Below are positions 12,921 through 23,190 of a DNA stretch of 64,000 bases, piece by piece. The notes below the pieces were generated by a model. The model was given only the letters and a program-made list of their open reading frames with translations. It made no database searches and was not told the DNA's origin. The translations under genes were made by a program, and so were the position numbers. The number at the start of each line of letters is the position of its first letter. Positions within the stretch are counted from its first letter, which is position 1. The stretch comes from Trileptium ribeirensis (lineage: Eukaryota > Nematoda > Enoplea > Enoplida > Thoracostomopsidae), in assembly GCA_030248225.1 (NCBI GenBank), contig JASANE010007482.1:1-64000 (forward strand), read 5' to 3'.

Positions 12921-14330
12921 AAATTTCGCGCTTCACTTCACTAGGTGGTTTTTTATTTTATGTTGTTTAAATACCAGATAGTTCTATTTTAGTTGTGGTT
13001 AAAAAACTCATTTTAACAATTTAGTGGATCACTATTTTACATAGACTATGAACGATGTTAAACAAATTTTGCGGTTAATAAATGGCCCCTGCTTAATGGT
13101 ATTATGCACTGCCCTGTATTGGGCACAGTTGGCAGATCTTGATAGTCATCCAGTGACTGCAACCTGAAAAGCCTTGCTAATGGATACCGTTACCACAATG
13201 TTTATATACATATAAATATCAAGTACGTAGCCGGTATTGAAAACCAAGACAGCACACAAATTTGACATTGCGCTCAACTTCCCAAATGCCGGCAAGCTTA
13301 TGTTATGGGCGATTGATTAGGAGTATAAATGTGGCCTTCAAACAAGTCTCAAGGACCCGGTCTTGTACTCATCACAGTATAGGCTGCCAAGGAATCAAAA
13401 AATTGAAAGCTAATTATAGCACAATGCTTTTGTAATGTATAAGCATAAGTTTCCAATGCCTCGCATATGATTATACAGTTGGCGGGCCCCTGCGCCAGTG
13501 GATGCGGGCGTTAGAATGGTGGCCAAGCCACTAATTTGCGCTGGTACTCTTGAGCACAAAAAATTTTGAACCAGCGTCGCTTTGCATGTAGTGCGAGAGT
13601 CTTGGTAAATTCTACTACGTCGTTCGACGCTATGAATATTACTAGCAACAATGTCATTATGAACATATGATCATAAATTGCATTAGGCATCATGTAGCAG
13701 CAAGATGAGCATAGATGAAAGCCATAATACAGGTCATAGTTTAATATTGCTGTATGTATCTAAATATGAATGTTAACCTGTTCCGCAATAAGCTCAGTTT
13801 TATTATAATATCGAAACAAGTCAATTTATTCTGGCTCATGCAGTTAATTACTACAATAAGCTTATATATCGAAAAGCGAATCCCACACCGAATATTTGGT
13901 GCAAGAGGGAAATGTGTCACAGCACTTAAAAACTTTAATATGATATGTCAATCAAAAATTAATTCAATTTGTATCTTAACTCTGTAGCAGTACTATTTTA
14001 ATTTTCTGTCTTCATAGGGCTGATTTTTGAACAGTCATAATGTCCTGTGTTGCATAGTGTATGACTATTCAGCTGACACAGGACTGTGTCCACTTTTGAA
14101 TGGTAATGCAACGAAGTGAAGTGCTAAGACAAAATTCATCTCAGTCCATCAGTTAAAAAATAGTGAAGAAATAGTTTGAAATAAAACTATTAATATCCTG
14201 ATACGACGTGCACTACGCATACTGACAACGTCAAAACTAATGTGGTAATGTGGCTATTCCGGCAAAAAGACTGTGATAAAAGAAAAATTCTTCATGTGGA
14301 GCTAATCGCAGCTGTCAACTGTGCGTTTAA
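12921..14330. other. No gene seen
   Basis: No recognisable gene, RNA or repeat. Frames up to about 77 codons (for example around 13,754-13,987) lack any familiar motif. Confidence 0.45.
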
Positions 14331-14505
14331 GCCCTTCGTTCGTATATTGACACATTTGGCACAGGGTACATTGTGTAGCGTGCGTTTGGCCTTGCGTTGT
14401 TATTCAATCCCTTTCGCTTGTTCAGCGTACCGTTGTCGTGCCTTTGGCCTTGCGTTGTTATTCAATCTCTTCGCGAGGTTCCTTACGGAGGTGAGCAACA
14501 GCTCC

Positions 14506-14574
14506 TGTAGCGCATAGTGGCTAGTGTTCAAGACTCGCACCCGGGCCGCCCAGGTTCAATCCGTGGTTGGAGCA
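14506..14574 (+). repeat. tRNA-like head, unit 1 of array
   Basis: AGCGCATAGTGGCTAGTG resembles box A, and CAGGTTCAATCCGTGG is a good box B about 35 bp downstream. The cloverleaf is incomplete, so this is a tRNA-derived repeat rather than a tRNA gene. Confidence 0.5.
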
Positions 14575-14799
14575 AACGTTTGCCAAAAACTGTGCAAAAT
14601 ACGCTTTGATTTAAGAAGGAATTGGTTAATCACAATTTAGACTATTGTTTGACTAACCGTTTCGTTCATATATTGACACAGTTGTCACAGAACACATTGC
14701 GTAGCTAGTTGTTTGACGAAAGTGTTGTTAGCGTGTAATTGTACATGCGTTGATATCTGTTTGCTTTGCGAGGTTCCTTACAGAAACGAGCAACATCTC

Positions 14800-14868
14800 T
14801 TATGTAATATAGTGGTTAGTGTACAAGAATCACACAAGAGCGACCCAAAGTCAATCCTTTTATGCAGG
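14800..14868 (+). repeat. tRNA-like head, unit 2 of array
   Basis: This is the counterpart of the 14,506 copy, with TAGTGGTTAGTG retained but box B decayed to AAAGTCAATCC. Confidence 0.4.
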
Positions 14869-15091
14869 AAAAGTTCGTTTAAAATTGTGCAAAATACGCT
14901 TTGGCTTAAGAAGGTAATGATTATGCACAATTTAGACTATTGTTCGATTAACCGTTTCGTGCGTATATTGATGCATTTATCACAGTGTATATTGCGTGGC
15001 GAGCTGCTTGTCGAGTGTGTGGTTCGGCGTGCTTTTTTGCATATGCGTTGTTATTCGTTCGCTTTGCGACGTTCTTTACGGAACCGAGCTA

Positions 15092-15160
15092 CAGCTCATA
15101 CATAGCATATAGGGGGAGCATACAAGATTCACCTAGCCAGGTTCAATCCGCTGTTGGAGC
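15092..15160 (+). repeat. tRNA-like head, unit 3 of array
   Basis: Box B (CCAGGTTCAATCCG) is intact, but the box A region is reduced to CATATAGGGGGAGCA. A separate minus-strand box A-like word (TGGCCGAGTGGTTAGCCC) lies just downstream at about 15,209-15,226. Confidence 0.4.
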
Positions 15161-15225
15161 AAAAGTTTGTTCAAAACGGTGCAAAATACGCTTTTGTTTA
15201 AAAAGTAAAGGGCTAACCACTCGGC

Positions 15226-16030
15226 CATTGTCGAAATAGAAACAACCGTATTATACGTCCATATTTGAGATAACAGTTTTAGCATTCGAATGTAATAATT
15301 AAAACAATCGCAGCAAACGACGGCACCAAAGGTTAACTAAGCACTCCCTAGGATTTAATTAAGAAAGATATACTATAAAGAATGTGATTAAGAATGCTAT
15401 AAATTGATTCTTGTCATTGAAAAGGAATTTGCTAATTATTTCGATGTAAGTAATCAATTTAATGAAGATTTTGATTTTAATTTTGATGATCTAATAGCCT
15501 TATTTAATTTATTGAATACGTTTATTTGCCAAAGTTTCACAATTTATAGTAGAGGCATGCATTAAGGGACATTAAAAGTTGCAGCGGGTTGGATTTAAGG
15601 GGCGGCGAGCTGTCGTAATCAAGCTGCACATTTTATGTCACATATCGTTGTAAAATCGATGCCATTGTGTAGCATGTGTTCCATCTGATTTTATAATTTT
15701 TGTTTTGTAAAAGAACAGTTAAACGGTTTTTACGAGACTAAAACGGTTTCGTCCCATAAATGGCTTATTTTCAGGTATTTAATGGACGTTAGTACCGCAT
15801 TAAAAGGACATTGATTACATTTTAGGGACATACTAAAAAGCGGCAGAAATTCAATATTAAACAAGCTGATTTGTCCGAAATTATCGTCATATATATATAT
15901 GTATATATATATATAATAAGCATATTACCTGCTACCTGGTCGATCTGGGTTTTCGTTTCGGAAATTTATGTTTATATGATATAGCAACTTTAAGTGATTG
16001 CACGCTAGATAAAAATTATTAGAGATGAGA
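15226..16030. other. No gene seen; contains (TA)n microsatellite
   Basis: The region is AT-rich, with a TA/GTATATA microsatellite at about 15,889-15,916. No gene or RNA is recognised. Confidence 0.5.
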
Positions 16031-16039
16031 ATTTAGGCT

Positions 16040-16230
16040 CTTGGCACGGTGCGGCTCTGCACGGTTTACAGCCGAGCCGAACCAGCCATGATGTATGAAC
16101 AGTCGAGCCAGACCTTAGGATCTGTCTGTAAGAGCCGAGCCTAGTATAGCTTGAAACGCTGCAGTCGGCTCATACAGACAGATCCTAAGCTCTGGCGCTT
16201 GAAACGCTGCAGTCGGCTCTTAAAGGCTCC
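16040..16230. repeat. AGCCGA-rich repeat with direct and inverted sub-repeats
   Basis: GCTTGAAACGCTGCAGTCGG occurs twice (about 16,150 and 16,197). AGGATCTGTCTGTAAGAGCC is mirrored by an inverted copy at about 16,164-16,187. The words GAGCCGAG and GGCTC are very frequent. Related GAGCCGA-rich stretches occur near 28,555-28,800 and 31,740-31,905, so this is a dispersed repeat. Its function is unknown. Confidence 0.5.
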
Positions 16231-17143
16231 TTTCCAAAACAAAAAACATAATTATAAGAACTGCATATGCTGTGGAGTTAAAAGCTTTAATAGCATCTAT
16301 ATATAGTTGCTCTGGTGGGTTCTATATTAAGTTATGCTCACTTTTGTTACTAATCGCAAACTACTATTGTTAGCAGCCTAAGAGCCTAGCTTTTCATTGG
16401 AAGAACCGAGACGAGACGGACATGGTTAATGAGGAGCAGAGTCAGAACCTGAAAAGCCGCCTCTTCTCACCTATGTGTCGTGTATTATTGCAGTAATTAT
16501 AGGTTCCCCTTTCTAAAGGTCGCGGCCCCCAAGCCATAATATTTAACCCGTGTTAAGGCCATGCTCCCACCCCTAAAATTTTAGCAAAACTTATGAGAAT
16601 TCCAAAAGCGGTCAAAACAGTATATCAACACTGTGTGTATTTGTTAAATAGTTAGCAGTGGCGCGACACGCGGGGGGATTCCCGGACCTCTAGATCCCAC
16701 ACAGGGTCCAAACAAGGATGGACCGCCAGTTTTCGATGGTTGGATTTTCATATAAAAAATTGCTGCTCTTTCAGTTATTTTTTGCTAATTTTCTCCTATT
16801 TTTGCAAAAAGTTTCTCAATTTGGCAATTTGAGCATATTTTTATTAAAATTTTCTCAAATTTTTCTAAATTTACTAAAATTTACTCGCGCCTTCGATGAG
16901 CTCGGGGACGGGGTAAATGTTGGTCAGGGATGGAGGAGGGCCGGAAGTTACCTCCTGGTGCGTTTAAACGCGTTTGCGTGCATATGCGTTTACACGCATT
17001 TGTGTATACGAGTTCGTGTGAGTGTGCAGTTGATTCTGTCCGTGACTTTATGTATATTATTATAATTGTAGCGTCATTTTATAACTATTAATATAGTTAT
17101 GATATATAGAATATTTTTTAATTATATATAGTTTAACGCAATA
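16231..17143. other. No gene seen; repeat-like DNA
   Basis: 16,260-16,480 resembles 28,560-28,800 in word content and order (for example a GACATGGTTAATGAGGAGCAGAGTC-like block against ACATGGTTCAGGAGAAGCCAATC), suggesting one dispersed family. 16,740-16,890 repeats TTTTGCAAA/AATTT words like those near 7.6 kb, followed by a short GC-rich piece. Confidence 0.4.
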
Positions 17144-17189
17144 ATTGCTGATTCACAGAATAATGCGCCCATCTGCTCGAAATTTTTTG

Positions 17190-17372
17190 TTACATACGAC
17201 ATGTTGTACGTAGCTGTGTTTCATACGTCATGTTGTATGTAACCTGTGTTACGCACGACATGTTGTATGTAACCAATGTTAAATACGACATGTCGTATGT
17301 AACCAAGCTTACATACGACATGCCTATGTAACCAGTGTTACATACGACATGTCGTATGCAACAATGGTACAT
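17190..17372. repeat. Left 30-bp palindromic repeats
   Basis: Six units are each built on the 20-bp perfect or near-perfect palindrome ACATACGACATGTCGTATGT with spacers of about 10 bp. An inverted set of three lies at 18,951-19,033. Confidence 0.75.
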
Positions 17373-17389
17373 AGAACTCTACCAGTACT

Positions 17390-17785
17390 CTACCCCCTCC
17401 AGTTTGACATTGGTGCCCCCTCCAGTTTGATATTGGTGCCCCTGCAATTTGATACCGGTCTCCCCTCCGTTTGATATTGCTGCCGCCTCCAGTTTCATAT
17501 TGGTGCCTCCCCCAAGTGTTATATTGGTTTCCCCCTCGAGTTTGATATTGGTGTCGTATCAAGTTTGATATTTATGCCCCTCTAGTTTGATATTGGTGTC
17601 CCCCTGCAGTTTGATATTGGTGCCCACCAAGTTTGATATTGGTGCTCCCTCCAGTTTGATATTGGCGCCACCTCAAGTTTGATATTGGTGCTCCCCTTCA
17701 ATTTGATATTGGTGCCCCCTCCAGTTTGATATTGGTACTCCTTCCACTATGATATTGGTGCCCACTTCAGCTTGACATTGAAATT
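17390..17785. repeat. Left 23-bp minisatellite arm
   Basis: About 16 diverged units have the form TTTGATATTGGTGCCCCCTC. Translating the array gives a monotonous repeated peptide, which is a by-product of the repeat rather than evidence for a protein. Confidence 0.8.
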
Positions 17786-18444
17786 ACTTTTTCTTAAAAA
17801 TCAATAAAAATACCAAAATACTATATGGTTTATGCATAATTTACAATGAGATGCATGTGCGTGGTCCTAATTATGTCCCGCGCTCAAATGGGCTAGCTAA
17901 TATGTCACGCATACAGTCAAGCTCGACGATTATTTGATTTTATTGTTTGATATATTGATTTGATTTTTGAATAGCCTAGCTAGGCTACGCATTTGTCATC
18001 GACTGTCGAGCCGGACTGTGCTTTTGTCACGAGGCTTTGCGCTGATCCCTATAACTTAAGCCAGAGACTATTTAGTCCGCGAATATTACGTTTTACTATA
18101 CGTATCTAAATAATGCCCCAAAAGCGGCATACAGTTTAAAACGTTAATTGTATATTTTAAAACAAATATATAACTTAGAATTAGTGTGAAAATAATATAG
18201 TACAAAATGCTATTACACTAAGCATATTATTGAATAAAATTTCTCAATTGACAGTTCAGCCGGACGCTCCGTTTGTCACGCAGAGCCTAGCTAAGCTCCC
18301 TGTTTGTCACATTAAGACTAGCTAAGCTATAAAAATGTACCTTAGTAATCCAGCTAAGCTATAGTTCAGCCGAATTAGTTGCGTTGGACGCGTTACATAA
18401 CTTGGCCTGGCGCACACATCTTATCGTAAATGATGCATTAGTAA

Positions 18445-18915
18445 TGGAGGGGGCTTCAATATGAAACTGGAGGGGCACCAATATCAAACAGAAGGCCGAA
18501 ACCCATATCAATCTGGATGGGGCATCAATATCAAACTGGAGGAGGCACCAATATCAAACTGAAGGGGGCACCAATGGCGACACCAATATCAAATCGTAGG
18601 GGCACCAATATCAAACTGGAGGGGGCACCAACATCATACTGGAGGTGGCACCAATATCAAACTGGAGGGGGCACCAATACCAATCTGGAGTGGGGCACCA
18701 ATATCAAACTGTAGGGGGCACCAATATCAAACTGGAGGGGGGCACCAATATCAAACTGGAGGGCGCACCAATATCAAACTCGAGGCTGCACCAATATCAA
18801 ACTGGAAGAGGGCGTCAGTATCAAACTGGAGGGGACACCAATATCAGACTGGAAGAGACCAATATCAAGCTGGAGGGGGCACCAATATCAACTGGAGGGG
18901 TTACAATATCTAATT
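18445..18915. repeat. Right 23-bp minisatellite arm (inverted)
   Basis: About 20 units of CACCAATATCAAACTGGAGG form the inverted counterpart of the left arm. Short open frames through it are repeat artefacts. Confidence 0.8.
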
Positions 18916-18950
18916 GGGGTTATTTCCGTAGAGTTCTATGTACCAGTGTT

Positions 18951-19033
18951 ACATACGACATGTCGTATGTAACAATGGTTACATACGACATGTCGTTTGT
19001 AACACAGCTACGTAGGACATGTCGTATGTAACA
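18951..19033. repeat. Right 30-bp palindromic repeats
   Basis: Three units contain the ACATACGACATGTCGTATGT palindrome or one-base variants, placed symmetrically to the six on the left. Confidence 0.75.
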
Positions 19034-19228
19034 AAAATTTTCGAGTAGATGGGCGCATTATTCTGTGAATCAGCAATACTATAATCAATATGATATGTTT
19101 TATACAGCTACGACGTCAATTATAATATGTATTCTTGGAATTTAATATACCTTATGTCCATGTCACTGTCCCTTAACTCAGTACTTCAAGAAATACTTTT
19201 TCGACTGGGGTTGAACAAACTGTAGTTA

Positions 19229-19302
19229 CTGGCGCTATGAATCGAACCGCAGCCGTTTGTGTTATAGTTGCGTTCGCTAACTTACTGAGCTTTGACGACG
19301 AA
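19229..19302 (-). repeat. tRNA-like sequence (SINE head or tRNA relic)
   Basis: On the minus strand AAGCTCAGTAAGTTAGCGAACG resembles box A and GCGGTTCGATTC (19,239-19,250) is a good box B. The acceptor stem is not convincing. Together with 5155-5228 it suggests one tRNA-derived family. Confidence 0.45.
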
Positions 19303-19410
19303 GTTGCTTCGTTCCATACAGCGAATAAAAACACGCAGCCAAGCGGACGCTACGTAACGAATTGAGTCAATGTAGTATTGTATTAAGCTGCACCACAGTA
19401 CCTGCTAAAG

Positions 19411-19790
19411 GAATACTTGCTATACGCTGCCCTTAGTACCCCTTTTTTGACTCAGCAATCGGGTTTTTGCAGTTTTGTGCCTGTAGCACCTCAAAAATCA
19501 AGGTTATCTATCTTAAAAACATTAATGTCATTATGCTAGTAAGGTGATTTCCAGTGTGATGATATAAAAATTACTCCGATTAAGATTAATTCCAAAAATG
19601 TCTGAACAACTAAAGTCGATACGCTGTCCTTTAATACCTTTTTATTCAAAAATCGGGTTCTTTCATTTTGTGCCCTTAGAACCTCGCAATCAAAGTTATC
19701 TGTACGTTTGTAGGATGATTTCCAATGTGATGACATAAAAATTACCCCGATCAAGGACAAAGATAGCTGAACAGCTAAAGTTTGTGAACG
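19411..19790. repeat. Two-copy tandem repeat, about 200 bp
   Basis: TATACGCTGCCCTTAGTACC at 19,411 and GATACGCTGTCCTTTAATACC at 19,619 begin two diverged units. Both continue through AATCGGGTT, TTTTGTGCC and TGATTTCCA(G/A)TGTGATGA blocks and end in ATAAAAATTAC(T/C)CCGAT. Confidence 0.65.
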
Positions 19791-20062
19791 TCATCCAATC
19801 GGACACGTTGCTAAAACATTACAAAAGCTACTGTTGAACACAAATACAATAATTCATTGCGATAAAAGAACACTATTTTAAGCATGCTGATGTATGTAAT
19901 CTATAGAAACTAAGTAACCGCCATATCTTTTGCAAGATAAAATTAATACATTTTGGAGTGACAGGTTGTACTTTAATATGAGCTGTCCCTTAATACACGC
20001 CTCTACTATATTAGAAACTTCAGTTCAGATTTATAGTAAACAGTGGACCTGAACTGACAGTT

Positions 20063-20130
20063 GTACCAGTCGTATAATAGTAAGACGGCCGCCTTATAAA
20101 AGAGAGTTTGAGGGTTCGATTTTGACTCCA
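20063..20130 (+). repeat. tRNA-like relic
   Basis: The sequence has an anticodon-arm-like GCCTTATAAAAG and box B AGGGTTCGATTTTGACTCC at tRNA spacing, but box A is weak and the acceptor stem is not preserved. Probably a decayed tRNA-derived repeat. Confidence 0.35.
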
Positions 20131-21728
20131 AAATTTTGTTTTTCATTTCTTTTTCGCTTTTTACCATTTTCAGTATAACTTGCCATGAAAATATATAAAT
20201 TTAAAAATCCCTAATAGTGTCCGCGCTATCCTCAACAAGCAACGTACAGCTCGATTTATAGTTTTAAACAACTGTTGTCATAGTCGTTCCATAAGCCGTT
20301 ACATTATTGTACCACCAACGTGAAGAATTTTCCAAACTTCTATTTCTTGTTCGGCTTTACATGAAGTTTTTAATATCTGCACAATGGATGTTGGAATTTA
20401 CGCGTTGGAATTTTCATTTTTACGCGTGATTTATAGTCACCGCTATTCATTGCTTAGAGGAAACAAAAATTTTGCAGTGCCCAACCTTATTTATAATTCC
20501 TGCCTATGTTTGCTAACAGATGCTTGCTGCATTACTGAGAGGTATCATGAGTATTGGACGTCCCAGAAATTTACATTTTTGTTAATACGTTTAAAGCCAG
20601 TTTTGATCAAAACACGGGAAAAGAATTAGAGAAAACGCAAACTTCATTGCGAGAAATGACCGAAGAACACGCGAATGTAAACGTCATAGGTCACAAAATG
20701 TAAATGTATAGTTCATAAACACGTCTGATTAACTGATTTTTCCCGATTCGTGGAAAAGAAAAAGAGTTCACGAATTCCATAAGTATTGACGCTAAGTCGT
20801 CGTACTCAACATTGGGAATTGCCATACACTATTATGACAAAACATGATTCAATATTAAAGCCTTAAAATGCTATATTTCACAGTTTCCATAGCTGGCTAC
20901 CACTAAGGATCAGACTACCCAAAACTGATAAAACACCACCCAATGGCCCACACACACCCTCTTACCTGCCAATGGCGATAATTTTACCACTTGTGAACAA
21001 AATTACTAAATTATGAGGAAAAACTGGAGAATATATATAATCGGGAGGAGAAACAAGGGACAATTATTAGTTAAGTCCTTTCCACAAAGTCCCTTCGCTG
21101 GATCCTTCAAAACCGTAAGCTAACTCTTGCCAGAGGCATAGAATCTAAAAATGCCTCCTCCGATCGAGAGCTACATCTTTACTTTTATTCATTCTTACCA
21201 GAGTTCGAGCTATGAGGCAAAGTTTAAAAATATCTCTAAAAGGTTCAAATTTCGAAATTTTAACCAAAGTAAGCTTCTGGTTTGTTGGAGTGAAGAATGG
21301 GCTATTCAATAGTTTATCTCAATGCTTTAACCCGCGTTTAGCCTGTTGACATGTTTGAATGTGTCTGTATTTTTTCGCGTTTTTTAAAATACGACAAAAA
21401 TAATTGTATTTGTGCAAGCGCTGGGGTCCCAAAAACATAAATATCGCTGTTCAAATCATCTCTCTGCATTTTTAATTTCTTATTGATATATTTCAAAAGG
21501 TCTCGTTTTGGACATTGTAGGAAGAATTAGCTTTCTTCGATTATGATATATGGATTACATGACCGTAGCGTTGCCATTACAGTATTGCCGGTGTATAATT
21601 GATTCAAGGAACTTAAGTTTGGAATGAAGCCGTGGTCAGTAAGCGCGAAGTAGCCACGTTAGCTCCGTCTCCACTCGCTTTGCGAGCTACTAGTACTTGG
21701 TATTAAGTACTGATGTAGCAAAATGTTG
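20131..21728. other. No gene seen
   Basis: Nothing is recognisable. 20,880-21,060 has the CCCACACACACCCTC-then-AAATTACTAAATTATGAGG layout seen in the dispersed AAAATT-rich family. A short inverted repeat occurs near 21,680-21,720 (GCTACTAGTACTTGG...AAGTACTGATGTAGC). Confidence 0.45.
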
Positions 21729-21737
21729 TAACAAGTA
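21729..21737. repeat. Left 9-bp target-site duplication of Merlin element
   Basis: TAACAAGTA directly abuts the GGCGG end of the inverted repeat. Confidence 0.85.
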
Positions 21738-22748
21738 GGCGGAGGTGAAGCAGAATGACACCCCAAGGAATTGCCCCAAAATTTACACACTTTTGTAATT
21801 TGGGGCGCTGATCACGAATCTGGCCTCCGTTTCCCTGCATGGCCCCTGGTTCCCGAGATATGACCTATTGAAGTTGGCCCTGTGTTTTGCTGTGCTCGCT
21901 CGCTCACTCACTGTAGGTCGACACGGCCGCCGTCAGTAACTTGATGTGAGAACGCATCGTGTATATTTTTTGTTTTATTTTTATGCTTTCTTATTGCGAC
22001 TTGCATTGCTGTTCAGCTATAATTACCAATGCTCAGTTGTTACAATTAATGCGGTGTATATGCATTTTTATTATGTAAAATAGTGAAAAGTTTGAAAGTT
22101 AACACGAATTCAAACATCTGATCGGTAGTGACGAGCAAACAATAACAATTAGGCTCGGGCAATCCCCAACAAAATGTTCATCCACGCCTGTTGTGGCTCT
22201 CGCCCCAACCGTTCACGTCACATGAATTCATCGCAAAGGGCAGGAATGACTTCACGACGGGCAGCGTACCGGGTTTTGTTTTTCAATCTACTCCAGTACG
22301 CCTCGACTGAGTTGGTACACACTCCCGTGACTGGATCGACGAAATTGCGGAGTGGTTGACCGTCTCATGAATGTATGGTGGATTAACCCCGGCCATAGCA
22401 TTGATGCCACGATATGCCCGCCACTCATCGCACGTTATGTGCCTAACCCGGGAGCTACATATTACGTATGCGTGCTGTATATTACTGCACAATATATATA
22501 CTGTACATACGCGTTATCATTATACGCGATGCGTTCTCACATTAAGTTACTGACGGCTGCCGAGTCGACCTACAGAGAGTGAGCGAACGAGCACAGCAAA
22601 GCACAGGGCCAAATTCAATAGGTCATATCTCGGGGACCAGGGGTCATGCAGGGAAACGGAGGCCAGATTCATGATCAGCGCCCCAAATTACATAAGTGTG
22701 TAAATTTTGGGGCAATTCCTTGGGGTGTCATTCTGCTTCACCTCCGCC
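21738..22748 (-). mobile_element. Merlin-superfamily DNA transposon, internally deleted
   Basis: The element is 1,011 bp long with terminal inverted repeats of about 228 bp (21,738-21,965 and 22,521-22,748) that start GGCGGAGGTGAAGCAGAATG and match with few differences. It is flanked by a perfect 9-bp target duplication TAACAAGTA (21,729-21,737 and 22,749-22,757). An 8-9 bp duplication plus an ISXO2/IS1016-like transposase remnant inside defines the Merlin superfamily. The remnant lies on the minus strand with its C-terminus towards the left repeat. The unchanged target duplication suggests a fairly recent insertion, but the transposase is broken and mostly deleted, so mobility would need a helper. 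Confidence 0.85.
22149..22490 (-). pseudogene. ISXO2/Merlin transposase, C-terminal part, broken
   Basis: Minus-strand reading gives ITCDEWRAYRGI (the S-D-x-W-x-AY motif with a catalytic Asp), then IHETVNHS. After a one-base frameshift comes FVDPVTGVCTNSVEAYWSRLK, containing the second part of the DDE/N catalytic triad. The downstream stretch reads CDEFM-stop-RERLG, where family members usually have W, so TGG has become TGA; the frame then ends at 22,149-22,151. The N-terminal half, including the first catalytic Asp, is absent. In DDE_Tnp_IS1595-family enzymes this domain cuts and joins element ends; this copy cannot be active. Confidence 0.8.
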
Positions 22749-22757
22749 TAACAAGTA
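22749..22757. repeat. Right 9-bp target-site duplication of Merlin element
   Basis: An identical TAACAAGTA follows the CCGCC end of the right inverted repeat. Confidence 0.85.
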
Positions 22758-22984
22758 TACAAAGCAAATCAAAACAAAAACAAAGAAACAATGCAATATT
22801 AAGATAATGCTCTGTTTACCGTAAGTAAAATACGGATTAATACGTCGCCTATCGTGAAACTGAGCAAATACTCGAAGCTAGTTACAGTTCTATCGCTACC
22901 ATCACAATAGAAATTCAATATTTTTATTTAGTTTGAAGGCTACCGCAAAAAGGAGATCCAGTATTTTACTACGTTCGTGGGCAT
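22758..22984. other. No gene seen
   Basis: Short AT-rich spacer between the Merlin element and the degenerate repeat tract. Confidence 0.5.
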
Positions 22985-23190
22985 GAAATAGTTTCAACAA
23001 AAATTTTACATTTAATTAAATGTTTAATTATTTTAAACACTTTAAAGCATTTTAAGTATTTCTAAGTATTTAGAATTTTAAACTATTTTTAAGTAATATT
23101 AATAGTTTTTAAACACTTTTAAGTATTCGTAAGTATTTTTAAGTAATCTTCAGCATATTTACGTATGAAAAGATACTATATATGCTAGCG

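Larger units (their letters stand above)
14331..15225 (+). repeat. Tandem array of three tRNA-derived units (about 300-330 bp each)
   Basis: Three units are marked by a repeated CGTTTCGT(T/G)C(A/G)TATATTGA(C/T) start near 14,335, 14,662 and 14,962. Within each unit, in order: a TTTGCGAGGTTCCTTAC-like block, a tRNA-like segment with box A and box B features, and a GTGCAAAATACGCTTT(G/T) block. The 5' end of unit 1 is degraded and has an internal duplication of GCCTTGCGTTGTTATTCAATC. The array reads as a tRNA-derived SINE or satellite expanded in tandem. Confidence 0.65.
17144..19077. mobile_element. 1.93-kb foldback element with tandem-repeat arms
   Basis: The two ends are inverted copies: ATTGCTGATTCACAGAATAA with about 45 bp of continuing match on the left, and the reverse complement on the right ending at 19,077. 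Moving inward, the arms mirror each other: a block of about 30-bp repeats (six on the left, three on the right), a TGGTACATAGAACTCT piece, then an array of about 23-bp repeats (roughly 16 left, 20 right) in opposite orientation. The central 0.6 kb (17,790-18,425) is AT-rich with AGCCGGAC/GTTTGTCAC words. No transposase was seen and no confident target duplication. This organisation fits Foldback-type elements; the assignment is structural. Confidence 0.7.

Noticed and set aside
17390..17785. CRISPR-like regularly spaced repeats
   Set aside because: The 23-bp units are adjacent and diverged without unique spacers, mirrored in an inverted arm, and sit in eukaryotic DNA with no cas genes.
18517..19031. 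Repetitive proteins encoded by the minisatellite arms
   Set aside because: The peptide repeat simply translates the DNA repeat; frames change between units and the opposite arm gives similar frames in reverse.
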